Below the pieces are notes generated by a model that saw only the letters and a list, made by a program, of their open reading frames with translations, did no database searches and was not told the origin of the DNA. From an uncultured Pseudomonadota bacterium (GTDB lineage: Bacteria > Myxococcota_A > UBA796 > SXON01), in contig CAIQVJ010000064.1 in the NCBI GenBank assembly GCA_903875225.1, forward strand, positions 1-64,000: 64,000 nt of DNA, written 5' to 3'. The first letter of the stretch is position 1. The number at the start of each line of letters is the position of its first letter. A program made the translations under genes and the position numbers. Shown piece after piece: positions 46,175 through 55,430 of this stretch.

Positions 46175-47516
46175 CTACCCACCCCCCAAGACCACCTGCA
46201 CCAGCCCATCCCCATCGTCCCCGCTCGTCCCCAGGATCGCGTCGCCCACCCCGTCGCCGTTCAGATCCCCGAACCACGACGCGGTGGTCGCCCACTGGCT
46301 CGTGGGCCCCGTCCAGAGCGCTGCCACCCGGTAGCCGCAACCATCCGCATCATAAGCTGGAAGTTCGTCGACGGGTCCGCCAAGCACGGCCTCACCCGCT
46401 GGCACCGCGCCCCCCGCCAGCCCGAGCCAGTCGGTCTGCAACAGGTCCGGCACGCCGTCAGCGTCCAGGTCTCCGACCCCGCCCAACCGTCCTGCCACAC
46501 CAAACCTCGCGGCCGGCTCTGCGCCCGCGGCGATCGGGCCCGTGTAGAGCACCGCCTCGGGGAACATCGCGTCGGGCGTCGCCTCGTCGAACCCGATGGC
46601 GAAGATGTCGGAGGCGCCGTCGCCATCGATGTCGCCGTACAACGCCTGCGCCACCCATAGCTCGGAAGGAAAGGCGAGCGTCAGGGAGGCCTCCCCCAGC
46701 GAGTAGCGGCCTGCGTCGAGCCGCCCGGGGACCACGAACACCCCCGACCCATCCTCGACCAACGCCCGCGTGTCGTCGGGCGCGCACCCCGTGTCCGGTC
46801 CCCACACGGTCCGCTCCAGCACCAGGTCTGCGGCCCCGTCCCCGTCCAGGTCCTCGATGCCGAGCAGGTCGAAGTCCCCGGCGACCGAGGTCCACACGGC
46901 GTCGCTGCCGGCGTCGAACGCATCATCCGAGAGCAGGGGTCCGAACTTGACCCAGATGTCCTCGTCGTCCACGGCCACGAGATCGAGCACGCCGTCGTTG
47001 TTCAGGTCGATCGCGGAGAGATCCCGGCCCAGACCGTTGGTCCCCTTGAGCTCACCGTGCGGCGAGTCCCAGGTCAGGGGCCCGGTGATCGGCCCGGCGA
47101 ACACGATGACCTGTCCCGCCTCGTGGTCGCTCCCGGGGAGCCCGATCGCGAGATCCGGCGCCCCGTCGCCCGTCAGATCGGCGATCAACGGGTACACCCC
47201 GCGGCCGTCGCCCTGCGTCCACATCGTCGTTGCAGTCGCCCAACCGTCGCCGTCCAGCCGTGTGACCGTGTTGCCGGTACCCACGTAGATCTGCAGCACG
47301 CCGGAGCCTTCGAGGTCCCCGGTCACGATCGTCGCCGGACCCGTGCGGGATCACCGTGGCGTCAGGCAGGGTGCGGGTCGTCTCCGACGTCACGGTCATC
47401 CCGTCGGGGCAGGCGTACGCCGTGCTCACGTCGGGGCAATCGGCGGGCGCGCCCGAGTCCTTCGCGGAGCAGGCCAGGAGGGTCGGCAGGGCCAGGAGCG
47501 GGAGTCGGCGCGGCAT
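46175..47516 (-). pseudogene. FG-GAP/VCBS-repeat lipoprotein split by an apparent frameshift
   Basis: Signal-peptide frame MPRRLPLLALPTLLACSAKDSGAPADC...TLPDATVIPHG (to ~47345) continues in another frame as TGPATIVTGDLEGSGVLQIYVGTGNTVTRLDGDGW...LIADLTGDGAPDLAIGLP... Confidence 0.65.
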
Positions 47517-47548
47517 CGCACCACCTTATGCGGGTCCTACGGCGCCCG

Positions 47549-47589
47549 AAAAGAAAAAAGGCCCGCAGGATCTCACGATCCCGCGGGCC
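47549..47589 (-). terminator. Rho-independent terminator of the phasin-like gene
   Basis: Stem ggcccgc.aggatc-tcac-gatcc.cgcgggcc with T-tract on the minus strand. Confidence 0.8.
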
Positions 47590-47607
47590 CGGGCGAGGCA
47601 GGGGTGC

Positions 47608-47826
47608 CTACGCCGCGGCTTCGACCTTGAACGCGTCGAGCCACACCTTGGCCATGGCGTTGGAGGCGTTCTGCGATGCAGCAAAGGCGTTGCGGTACGC
47701 GTCTAAGCCGGAGGTGAACTGGCCCTGCGCGAGCTTGATCTGGCTCTCGGTGAAGGAGGCCATCTCCTTCTGCATGGTGAGGCTGTTGGCGAGGGCGGTG
47801 TGGATCTGGGTCTTGAAGGTGTCCAT
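47608..47826 (-). CDS. Small (72 aa) phasin-like protein
   Basis: MDTFKTQIHTALANSLTMQKEMASFTESQIKLAQGQFTSGLDAYRNAFAASQNASNAMAKVWLDAFKVEAAA; promoter, RBS (CAGGAG) and terminator all present. Confidence 0.6.
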   Translation of the reverse strand: MDTFKTQIHTALANSLTMQKEMASFTESQIKLAQGQFTSGLDAYRNAFAASQNASNAMAKVWLDAFKVEAAA

Positions 47827-47852
47827 GAATGCTCCTGGGGTGGACGCCCTAC

Positions 47853-47880
47853 AAATAAGCATCATGCTGCAGTGCGTCAA
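47853..47880 (-). promoter_or_regulatory. Sigma70-like promoter TTGACG-N16-TTATTT
   Basis: Minus strand TTGACGCACTGCAGCATGATGCTTATTT upstream of 47826. Confidence 0.6.
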
Positions 47881-48040
47881 TGCTGTGGGGCAACATTTTT
47901 CGCAATCGCAGCAACCAGGGTCGGAGGCGGCAGCTGTCGGCGAGATGTCGGCGGGCGGTGCCTCGTTCCATGGGGGCGGCTCGTGGCCACGGATCGGCCG
48001 TCGCCTCCGCCGTGGAACGCCGCTGGACCCTCGATCGGGT

Positions 48041-48955
48041 CTACGCCGGTTTCTCCGCCCGGCCGATCCACATCCCCGTGAACGTGAGGCCCGCGGAGAC
48101 CGCAAAGATCGGCGTCGGCCGCTCCCCCAGCACCGGAATGGCGAGCGCCGCAGCGACCAGCGGCTGCACGTAGATCCACACAGCGACGGTGCTGGGCGAG
48201 ACCGTACGCAGGGCATAGAGGTTCAAGCCGTACGATCCGACGGTGGGGCCGAGCACCAGCAGGCCCAGCGCGACCCACGCGTTCGGCGTCGGGACCAGGC
48301 CAGCCGCCAGAGCCCCGCCGGTGGTGAGGAGGAGCCACGGGACCAGCAGCACCACGCCCCACCCGAAGAGCCCGGAGAGCACGGGGACGGCATGGTAGCG
48401 GGCAAGCAGCGGGCGGGAGAGCACCAGGTAGAACGAGTAGACCGTGGCGTTGCACAGGATCAGGCAGTCCCCGAGCACCGTGGCGGTGCCGGCCAGCCCC
48501 TCCCGGGAGGAGATCAGGAGGGCGGCACCCGCGCCCGCAACCACGACGCCGAGCACCTTTCGAGCCGTGGGCACCTCGATCCGGAAGGCGATCGAGACCA
48601 GGAGCGTGAGCGCGGGGATGGTGGTCGTGAGCAGCGCGGCATGCGAGGCCGAGGTGCGCGCCAGTCCGTTCATGAAGAGCAGTTGGTTGGAGACGACGCC
48701 CAGCGCGGAGCACACGGCGAGGCGCGGTTGCCCCTCCCGCGGGACGCCGGGCAGGCGCAGCGCCACGCGTGCGGCGGAGAACGCCAGCGCCGCGCCTGCG
48801 ATCCGCGCCAGCACCACGCCGTCGGGGCCGAAGCCCGGGATCGCCAGCTTGCCGAGCACCGGCATCGTGCCGAACAGCAACTGCACCACGAGCAGCGCAA
48901 CCAGCGCGCGCACCCGCGCGGCTCCATCCGGGTCCAGCCGCGCACCATCCGACAT
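48041..48955 (-). CDS. EamA/DMT-family transporter
   Basis: MSDGARLDPDGAARVRALVALLVVQLLFGTMPVLGKLAIPGFGPDGVVLARI...VGSYGLNLYALRTVSPSTVAVWIYVQPLVAAALA. Confidence 0.85.
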   Translation of the reverse strand: MSDGARLDPDGAARVRALVALLVVQLLFGTMPVLGKLAIPGFGPDGVVLARIAGAALAFSAARVALRLPGVPREGQPRLAVCSALGVVSNQLLFMNGLARTSASHAALLTTTIPALTLLVSIAFRIEVPTARKVLGVVVAGAGAALLISSREGLAGTATVLGDCLILCNATVYSFYLVLSRPLLARYHAVPVLSGLFGWGVVLLVPWLLLTTGGALAAGLVPTPNAWVALGLLVLGPTVGSYGLNLYALRTVSPSTVAVWIYVQPLVAAALAIPVLGERPTPIFAVSAGLTFTGMWIGRAEKPA

Positions 48956-49001
48956 GCGCGCGGGTAACCCCTGCTGTCGCGAAGTGTGGTAGAAAACGCC
49001 C

Positions 49002-49598
49002 GTGCTCTGGCTCGCCCTCGCTCTCGCCGCCGACCCCACGACTCCAGAAGTCTCGGGGCCCCCCGCTGATCCTGTCACCGAGCCGATCGTCGACCCCGCG
49101 GCCGACCCGGCGGCGCCAGAACCGGACGCCCCTACGGCCCCGGCTGCGGCCGCGGACCCGGACGCGCCGGCAGGCGAAGCCGAGGCGGTGGGGAGCCACA
49201 CGTTGATCGTCGCCGTGAAATCCCCGCCTGCCGGCACGGTCATCGAGGCCACGGCGTTCGGCGAGACCCGTGAGCTGCGGGACCCCGGCGTGGGCGTGCA
49301 CTCCACGTCGTTCGTCGGCCTTGCGTCGCGGTTCACGCGGCTCGAGCTCGCCCTCTCGCAGAACGGCGTGCGCACACCGGTGTACGACGGCATCGTGCCG
49401 CTCTCCGACGCCGAGACCGACACGGTCTCGTTCGTGGTGACCGGTGGCACGCGGCCGACTGCGCTCCGCACCACGTACGCCCCGAGCGCGGCGGTGCGGC
49501 TCTGGACCGAGCCGGTCACGTTCACGCGCTACGGATGGGCGGCGGTGCTCGCGCTCTACGGGGCCATGCTGCTCTTCGCGACCACCCGGCGCGCCTGA
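49002..49598 (+). CDS. Secreted/membrane-anchored hypothetical protein with Pro/Ala-rich linker
   Basis: MLWLALALAADPTTPEVSG...C-terminal TM YGWAAVLALYGAMLLF. Confidence 0.5.
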   Translation: MLWLALALAADPTTPEVSGPPADPVTEPIVDPAADPAAPEPDAPTAPAAAADPDAPAGEAEAVGSHTLIVAVKSPPAGTVIEATAFGETRELRDPGVGVHSTSFVGLASRFTRLELALSQNGVRTPVYDGIVPLSDAETDTVSFVVTGGTRPTALRTTYAPSAAVRLWTEPVTFTRYGWAAVLALYGAMLLFATTRRA

Positions 49599-51370
49599 TG
49601 TCCGAGACGGTGCCGCTACCCGACCCTGGTGCGCCGGTCCCCCCGGTCCCCACCGGCGCGTCTCCCGACGCCCCGCCAACCGTAGCCCCCGTCGCGCGCC
49701 AACGCGCGGTGCTCGGCCACCTCGCGGTGTTCGGAGCCTATTGGCTCCTGTGGACGCTGGTCTCGTGGCCGCTCGCGCTCACGCCCTTCACCGACCGTCT
49801 CGCCACCCGGCAGTTCGACCTCTACCCGTCGATCTGGCTGGTGGACACGGCGCCGTCGGCCTTTCCGAACATGGTGAGCCTCGGGTCCGGGTGGCCGTTC
49901 CATGAGGTGCTCACCCGGGCGGACTCGTACATCCTGCTCCTGCTGGGCTGGCTGAACCTCGGGATCCTGCCCGGCGCCACCGTGTGCGCGCTCCTGGCGT
50001 GGATCGGGGTGCCGCTCTCGGCCTGGTTCGCCGAGCGCTGCGCGGGCGATGGCTTCGGCGTCGCGCGGCCATGGTCGCTCATCGCGGGGCTCTGCTACGG
50101 GTTCTCGGGGGTTGCGGCCACCGCGCTGCTCGAAGGGCATGTGTACCAGCTGCTCAACCCCTGGCTGCCGATGCTGTGGTGGGCCTGGCAGCGCGCGCAG
50201 AAGTCCGACGGGGTGCGGGGCGGCCTGCTGATCGGCGCAGCGTTCGCGGGGGCGCTCTACACCACCGCCTACTTCGGGGTCTTCGCGCTCGCGTTGCTGG
50301 TCATGCTCTCGCTGGACGCCCCCAAGGTCGCCCAGCGCGTCGCGCCCGGCGTCGCTGCGGTCGCGCTCCCCGCCTCGCTCTACTACATCTGGCTCTTCCG
50401 GATGTCGTCGCGCTTTCACGACACCGACGCGACCTCGTCCGCCTACTACCTGCGCATGGGCACTGTGTCGGCCTCGCAGCTCATCGGCTGGACCCCCGTC
50501 TCGGACATCGCCAGCCACTCCCTCACCGGCGCGCTGCCGTTGATGGGCATCCCGCTCGCGTTGGGTGTGATCTCCTGCTCCCGCCGAACGCGCGCGCTCC
50601 CCATGCTGCTCGCTCTCCTGTGCGTGTGCTGCGCGCTCGGACGCACCTGGCACTGGGACCCGACGGACGCCGGGTTCGATCTCCCCGTGGACAGCCTGCT
50701 CTTCAGCCAGTTGGCCTACTTCCGCTTCCCGGTGAGGGCGCTTTGGCTCGGCACGCTGGTCATCGGCGTCCTGGCTGCCCGTACGCTCGGCGCGATCGGC
50801 CCTCGCTCCGTGTGGATGGGCAGGGGTGCGCTCCTGCTCGCGACAATCGACGCTGTGGTCGGGCCGGGGCTCCCCTGGCGCCTCACCAGCCCTGTGGCCG
50901 GCATGCCCTCCGCGTACCTGGCCACCCCCGAGGGCAAGGCGGTGCTGGACCTGTGGGCCCAGCCCGCGGATCGGTCCAGCGGCGAGATGGAGATGTGGTC
51001 CCGGAACCTCACCTGCTACTACGCCGGACAGCACGGGCGGCCGACCCCCGAGGTGTGCATCGGCACGGGGGTGAGGAGCCCGCGCGAGATCCTCGACGCG
51101 TGGGTCACCCAGCGGGCGCTCGCCGGCGACAAGGGCGTGGAGACGGCGACAATCCTCGCCGATCTCGGCTACGGCGGCGTCGTCGTGCACGCAGACCTGT
51201 ACCGCCCCGTAGACGCCACGTCGCTCGAAGAGGGGCTCCAGGATGCGCTCGGGCCCGCGATCGCGGAGTCCCGCGACGGCGGGGAGCACGTGATCGTGTA
51301 TGGCGTCCCCGCTTCCGTGGGCTCGCCGGATCCCACGACCGTGTGGAAGGACAAGGTGCTCGGCGGGTGA
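49598..51370 (+). CDS. Polytopic membrane protein (GT-C/YfhO-like)
   Basis: Multiple TM segments; ALLEGHVYQLLNPWLPMLWWAW; TGATG overlap with upstream gene. Confidence 0.6.
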   Translation: MSETVPLPDPGAPVPPVPTGASPDAPPTVAPVARQRAVLGHLAVFGAYWLLWTLVSWPLALTPFTDRLATRQFDLYPSIWLVDTAPSAFPNMVSLGSGWPFHEVLTRADSYILLLLGWLNLGILPGATVCALLAWIGVPLSAWFAERCAGDGFGVARPWSLIAGLCYGFSGVAATALLEGHVYQLLNPWLPMLWWAWQRAQKSDGVRGGLLIGAAFAGALYTTAYFGVFALALLVMLSLDAPKVAQRVAPGVAAVALPASLYYIWLFRMSSRFHDTDATSSAYYLRMGTVSASQLIGWTPVSDIASHSLTGALPLMGIPLALGVISCSRRTRALPMLLALLCVCCALGRTWHWDPTDAGFDLPVDSLLFSQLAYFRFPVRALWLGTLVIGVLAARTLGAIGPRSVWMGRGALLLATIDAVVGPGLPWRLTSPVAGMPSAYLATPEGKAVLDLWAQPADRSSGEMEMWSRNLTCYYAGQHGRPTPEVCIGTGVRSPREILDAWVTQRALAGDKGVETATILADLGYGGVVVHADLYRPVDATSLEEGLQDALGPAIAESRDGGEHVIVYGVPASVGSPDPTTVWKDKVLGG

Positions 51371-51399
51371 CTGGGGGGTCGATCGGATACTTCCTGCCG

Positions 51400-52431
51400 A
51401 TGTCGCGCCCTGCCGCCTGGCTCCTCGCTGCCCTGTCCCTGACCTCGATCGCGGGATGCGACCTCTCATCCGCGCCAGACCCGGCCTCGTCCGCCGAACA
51501 GTTGTTCGAGGTGCCGCCCGGCACGACGGCGCGCGGGCTCGGGCCGGAGCTGCAGAAGGCGGGGCTGATCCGCGATTCCTGGCGGTGGGAGTGGTTCCTG
51601 CGCACGCAGACGTCGGGCGAGCAGGAGGGCGGCAAGTGCCTGAAGGCCGGCCGCCACAAGCTCAAGCCCTCGATGGACGCCGAGGCCCTGCTCACGGCCC
51701 TCTGTGGCGTGCCCGTCCCGAAGGACGAGCCGTTCACCATCGTCGAGGGCTGGCGCATCCGCGAGATCGATGCCGCGCTCGCAGCAAAGGGCTGGGTGCC
51801 CGCGGGGGCGTTCACCACTGCGGTCACCACCGACCTCGCCTCGTACACGGTCGGCTACCCGCTCCCCGCCGATACCCTGGAGGGGTTCCTCTACCCCGAG
51901 ACGTACAAGGTGGAGCCCGATGCGCTCGGGAAGCCCGAGGGCGTGCACCAGTTCGTGCAGCGCCTGCTCACCATGTTCGGCGAGAAATTTGGGAACGAGG
52001 CGGCAAAGGCCGAGAAAGAGGGCAAGCTGCCCCGGCCGTTCCACGATCTCGTGGTGATGGCCAGCATGATCGAGCGTGAGGAACCGAGCCCCGTGAACCG
52101 GCCGGTCATCGCGGGCATCCTGTGGAAGCGGATCGACGCCGGGTGGAACCTCGGGGTGGACGCCACGAGCCGGTACACCCTGGAGGACTGGAACGACCGC
52201 GCTGCGTTCATGGTGAAGCTCCGCGATCCGGCTGATCCATGGAACACCCGCCTTCGTGCGGGACTGCCGCCGACTCCCATCGGCTCGCCAGGGGAGGTCG
52301 CGCTCCATGCAGCGATGAACCCGGAGGCCAGCGACTACTGGTACTACCTTCATGACTCCAGCCAGACGCTGCACGGTGGCCGCACGGTCGCCGAGCACGA
52401 GGCGAACCGCAGGAAGTACGACGTGTACTAG
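51400..52431 (+). CDS. mltG: Endolytic transglycosylase MltG-like, lipoprotein signal
   Basis: LTSIAGCDLS; FTIVEGWRIREIDAAL...LEGFLYPETYKV...LVVMASMIEREEP...RPVIAGILWKRIDAGWNLGVDATSRY...NTRLRAGLPPTPIGSPGEVALHAAMNPEASDYWYY. Confidence 0.9.
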   Translation: MSRPAAWLLAALSLTSIAGCDLSSAPDPASSAEQLFEVPPGTTARGLGPELQKAGLIRDSWRWEWFLRTQTSGEQEGGKCLKAGRHKLKPSMDAEALLTALCGVPVPKDEPFTIVEGWRIREIDAALAAKGWVPAGAFTTAVTTDLASYTVGYPLPADTLEGFLYPETYKVEPDALGKPEGVHQFVQRLLTMFGEKFGNEAAKAEKEGKLPRPFHDLVVMASMIEREEPSPVNRPVIAGILWKRIDAGWNLGVDATSRYTLEDWNDRAAFMVKLRDPADPWNTRLRAGLPPTPIGSPGEVALHAAMNPEASDYWYYLHDSSQTLHGGRTVAEHEANRRKYDVY

Positions 52432-53111
52432 GCTCGCGGCTCGGTGATCTCCAGTCGGTCCAGGCTCTTGCGGAGGCCCGCATGTCCGGCCGTCGTGAGC
52501 CACGGGGGGCCCGCCTCCAGGTCGGGGTAGCAGCCCAGGAGCCGCCACTGGAGGCGGAAGTTGCCGGCGACCGGGAGGTCCAGTTCGCGGTCGATCGCCG
52601 CTGCGAGCGGATGCGCCCGGCGGAGGATCGACCAGCGCCGTGATCGCCAGACCTCGGCGACGAATGCCTGCTGTTCGGAAGGGGTGCGGCAGGCGAACAG
52701 CGCATCGATGCTCTCCTGCGATTGGACCAGCGGCAGGAAGCGGGTGCGGAACCGGGCCAGCGCCTGCTCGTACCGCCCGCTCTGCAACAGGCCCTCGCGG
52801 ATCGACGGCTCCCGTTCGTCCCAGAACAGGCGGACCCGGGGGTCGAGGCTGGCGCGCAGCTCATGGTAGAACCAGATGCGCCGCCCGAAGTGCCCGAGCC
52901 CGAAGAACGAGCGCACGGATTGCACCGGGAGCATCCGGAGGGCGGCCACCTTGAGCCGGACGAGCGCCGTCTGCTCGAAGCGGTCGTGGAACACCACCGG
53001 GCCTCCGGCGTTCCCGACGAGGAGCGCGGTGAACGCGTTGTCACCGGCCCCGGAGAACGGCGGGCTGCCCGGTGCCCAGTCCTGGGCGAACTCGAGCGCC
53101 GTCACATGCAC
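52428..53111 (-). CDS. Short, diverged DUF3419/BtaA-like protein
   Basis: GAGDNAFTALL...FEQTALVRLKVAAL...FWDEREPSIREGLLQSGRYEQALARFRTRFLPLVQSQESIDALF...NFRLQWRLLGCYPDLEAGPPWL. Confidence 0.55.
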   Translation of the reverse strand: MHVTALEFAQDWAPGSPPFSGAGDNAFTALLVGNAGGPVVFHDRFEQTALVRLKVAALRMLPVQSVRSFFGLGHFGRRIWFYHELRASLDPRVRLFWDEREPSIREGLLQSGRYEQALARFRTRFLPLVQSQESIDALFACRTPSEQQAFVAEVWRSRRWSILRRAHPLAAAIDRELDLPVAGNFRLQWRLLGCYPDLEAGPPWLTTAGHAGLRKSLDRLEITEPRA

Positions 53112-54226
53112 CGCGTCCCGACCACGGCCGCCACGACGTCGACCGTGCGGTGGAGCTCCGCGATCGGCACGTATTCGTCCGCCTTGTGGGCCACGTCGAT
53201 GCTCCCGGGTCCGAACACCAGGGTCCTGGCGCCGAGTCGTTCCAGGTTCCCGCCATCCGTCGCGAACGCGGCTGCCCCCAGCGTCTGGGTGGAGGCAAAA
53301 CCGCGGAGGATGCCCTCCAGCACGGTGCCTTCGGGCGTGAGCATCGCGGGCGTGGAGTGCAGCAGCTCGACGCTGACCTCCCCCGGTTCGCCGAGGTCGT
53401 GCAGGCGGGTGTCCATCTCGGCGACCAGCGCCATGACGTCCATGCCGGGCAGCGGGCGGAAGCCCACGTCGAGCACGCAGTGATCCGGCACGATGTTGAT
53501 GGCGTTCCCGCCCTGGATCGTGCCCACGTTGAGCACCACGAAGGGGCGATCGAGCAGCTCGGCGAACTGCACCCGCCTCCGCCAGTCGTCCTGCAGCCGC
53601 TCCAGCGCCACCAGCACCCGCCCGGCGAGGAGGATCGCAGAGCGCCCGAGGTCGGGCTTGGAGGAATGCGCGGCCCTTCCGCGGCAGGTGATGCGCGCAG
53701 CGCTGTGGCCGGGATGCATCCGGAGGATCTGCAGCGAGGTGGGCTCACCGATCAGGCACGCGGTCGGCACCGGTCGTCCTTCGGTGACGAGCCGGGTGAC
53801 GAGCGCCCCGGAGCCGTGGCAGCCCACCTCCTCATCGTGCGTGAACGCGAACACGAGCTCACGTTCGAGGCGCGCGAGCGGCAGTGTGGGGAGCGCGTGC
53901 AGGATGGCGGCGAGGAACGCCTTCATGTCGCAGGATCCCCGACCGTGGAGGTTCTCGCCCCGGCGCGTGAGGACGAAAGGGTCGCTCGTCCAGGGCTGCC
54001 CGATCACGGGCACGACGTCCATGTGCCCCGACAGCATGACGCCGTCGGTGCCGACAGGCCCGGCCGAGCAGACGAGGTTGCACTTGCCCGGCTCGGTCTC
54101 GTAGCGCTCGACCCGCATGCCCGCGGCTTCGCAGCGTTCAGCCAGGTAGTCCGCGAGCGCGGTGACGGGTTCGCTCGACACCGTGGGGAACGCGACGAGG
54201 TCGGCGAGCAGGGCTTCCGGGGACAT
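53102..54226 (-). CDS. argE: M20-family acetylornithine deacetylase-like peptidase
   Basis: GVMLSGHMDVVPVIGQPWTSDPFVLTRRGENLHGRGSCDMKAFLAAIL...FTHDEEVGCHGSGAL...CLIGEPTS...VFGPGSIDVAHKADEYV. Confidence 0.85.
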   Translation of the reverse strand: MSPEALLADLVAFPTVSSEPVTALADYLAERCEAAGMRVERYETEPGKCNLVCSAGPVGTDGVMLSGHMDVVPVIGQPWTSDPFVLTRRGENLHGRGSCDMKAFLAAILHALPTLPLARLERELVFAFTHDEEVGCHGSGALVTRLVTEGRPVPTACLIGEPTSLQILRMHPGHSAARITCRGRAAHSSKPDLGRSAILLAGRVLVALERLQDDWRRRVQFAELLDRPFVVLNVGTIQGGNAINIVPDHCVLDVGFRPLPGMDVMALVAEMDTRLHDLGEPGEVSVELLHSTPAMLTPEGTVLEGILRGFASTQTLGAAAFATDGGNLERLGARTLVFGPGSIDVAHKADEYVPIAELHRTVDVVAAVVGTRCM

Positions 54227-54242
54227 CGCCTGAAGATAGCAC

Positions 54243-55430
54243 CTAGAACTCGACGCCGATCTCCGCGTACGCTCCCGCGCGCAGGCCCAGCTCGCCGGCT
54301 CCGATCACGCCGGAGCCCAGGGTCACCTCGGCGTAGGGGGTGATGTGCCAGACCAGCGAGAGGTCCCCCTCGTAGCCGTATGTGGCGGCACCCACCGGAG
54401 GGGCCAGGCGGTGGGCCGCGACCCTGGCTGCGAGGCGGGCGCTCGCCTGCAGCTCCGCCTTGACCGCCAGATCGGAGAGCCCCCGCGAATCGTCGCCGGG
54501 CTGCATCACGTCGAGCAGGCCATACTGGTCGTGCTCGTCACCCAGCACCGGCTGGAACGGCGCGAGCCCGCCGTGGTCCCCGCTCGCGGCGGTGTAGGAC
54601 GCCTGGACGACCCATGCCCGTCGCTGTCCGATCACCCAGCCGACCTCGCCCGAGAGCAGGGAGCCGTTTCCCGCTGCGTTCTGTTGAAAGTAGCACTCTG
54701 CCGTCCCAAGGGAGCGTCCCGCGGACAGCGTGCCGTAGAACCCCGTCGTGCTCGTGACCACCGCGGTGTTCCGGGCGTCCACCACGGAGAGCAGGTCCAG
54801 CTTGCCCTCCACGGCTCCGCCCTCGCGCCCCACACCCAGCCGTAGCACCGTCACGCCCAGGCTGAACGGGTCGGCCCCGGGGTCGTCGGGATCGGGCTGA
54901 AAGCGACGCGCGTTCACCACCTCGAAGGTGAGCGGTGCAGCCAGCAGCTCGAACCGGATCGCGTCGAGGAACTGTCCATCGAGCTGCCAGTCGCGGCGGC
55001 CGACCAGTCGACCCTCGTCGATCTCGATCGGCTGGCGTCCGATCGTGAGCCGACCGCCCACGCTGGACGAGAGCTCGCCGTCGAGCCGCGCCCACCCCTC
55101 GGCGAGCTCGGGCACGAAGGAGCCCGAGATGGCCAGTCCATCCTTGTCGCCGGTCCAGGCGCGCACCTCCTGGAGGCTCACACGGGCGGAGAGGATGCCC
55201 CGGTCCGCCTCGATCCCCACGCGCGCCACCTGCCCCACGGTGCGCGTGTCGGGCATCGGGGTCCCTTCGGCCTCCAGTCGACCGCGGATCTCGAGCACGG
55301 GGTACCACCGGAGCTGGGGACCGAACGGATCTGCCCGGTCCGGGCTCTCGGCGTGGGCAGCCGGGGCCAGGCCGAGGGCGATTCCCATGGCGCAGATCGC
55401 GGGCGGCGCGAGGTTCCCGAAGGCGTTCAC
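54243..55430 (-). CDS. Alginate-export-like outer-membrane porin
   Basis: APAAHAESPDRADPFGPQLRWYPVLEIRGRLEAEG...LTIGRQPIEIDEGRLVGRRDWQLDGQFLDAIRFELL; GTGA overlap with upstream gene. Confidence 0.6.
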   Translation of the reverse strand: MNAFGNLAPPAICAMGIALGLAPAAHAESPDRADPFGPQLRWYPVLEIRGRLEAEGTPMPDTRTVGQVARVGIEADRGILSARVSLQEVRAWTGDKDGLAISGSFVPELAEGWARLDGELSSSVGGRLTIGRQPIEIDEGRLVGRRDWQLDGQFLDAIRFELLAAPLTFEVVNARRFQPDPDDPGADPFSLGVTVLRLGVGREGGAVEGKLDLLSVVDARNTAVVTSTTGFYGTLSAGRSLGTAECYFQQNAAGNGSLLSGEVGWVIGQRRAWVVQASYTAASGDHGGLAPFQPVLGDEHDQYGLLDVMQPGDDSRGLSDLAVKAELQASARLAARVAAHRLAPPVGAATYGYEGDLSLVWHITPYAEVTLGSGVIGAGELGLRAGAYAEIGVEF

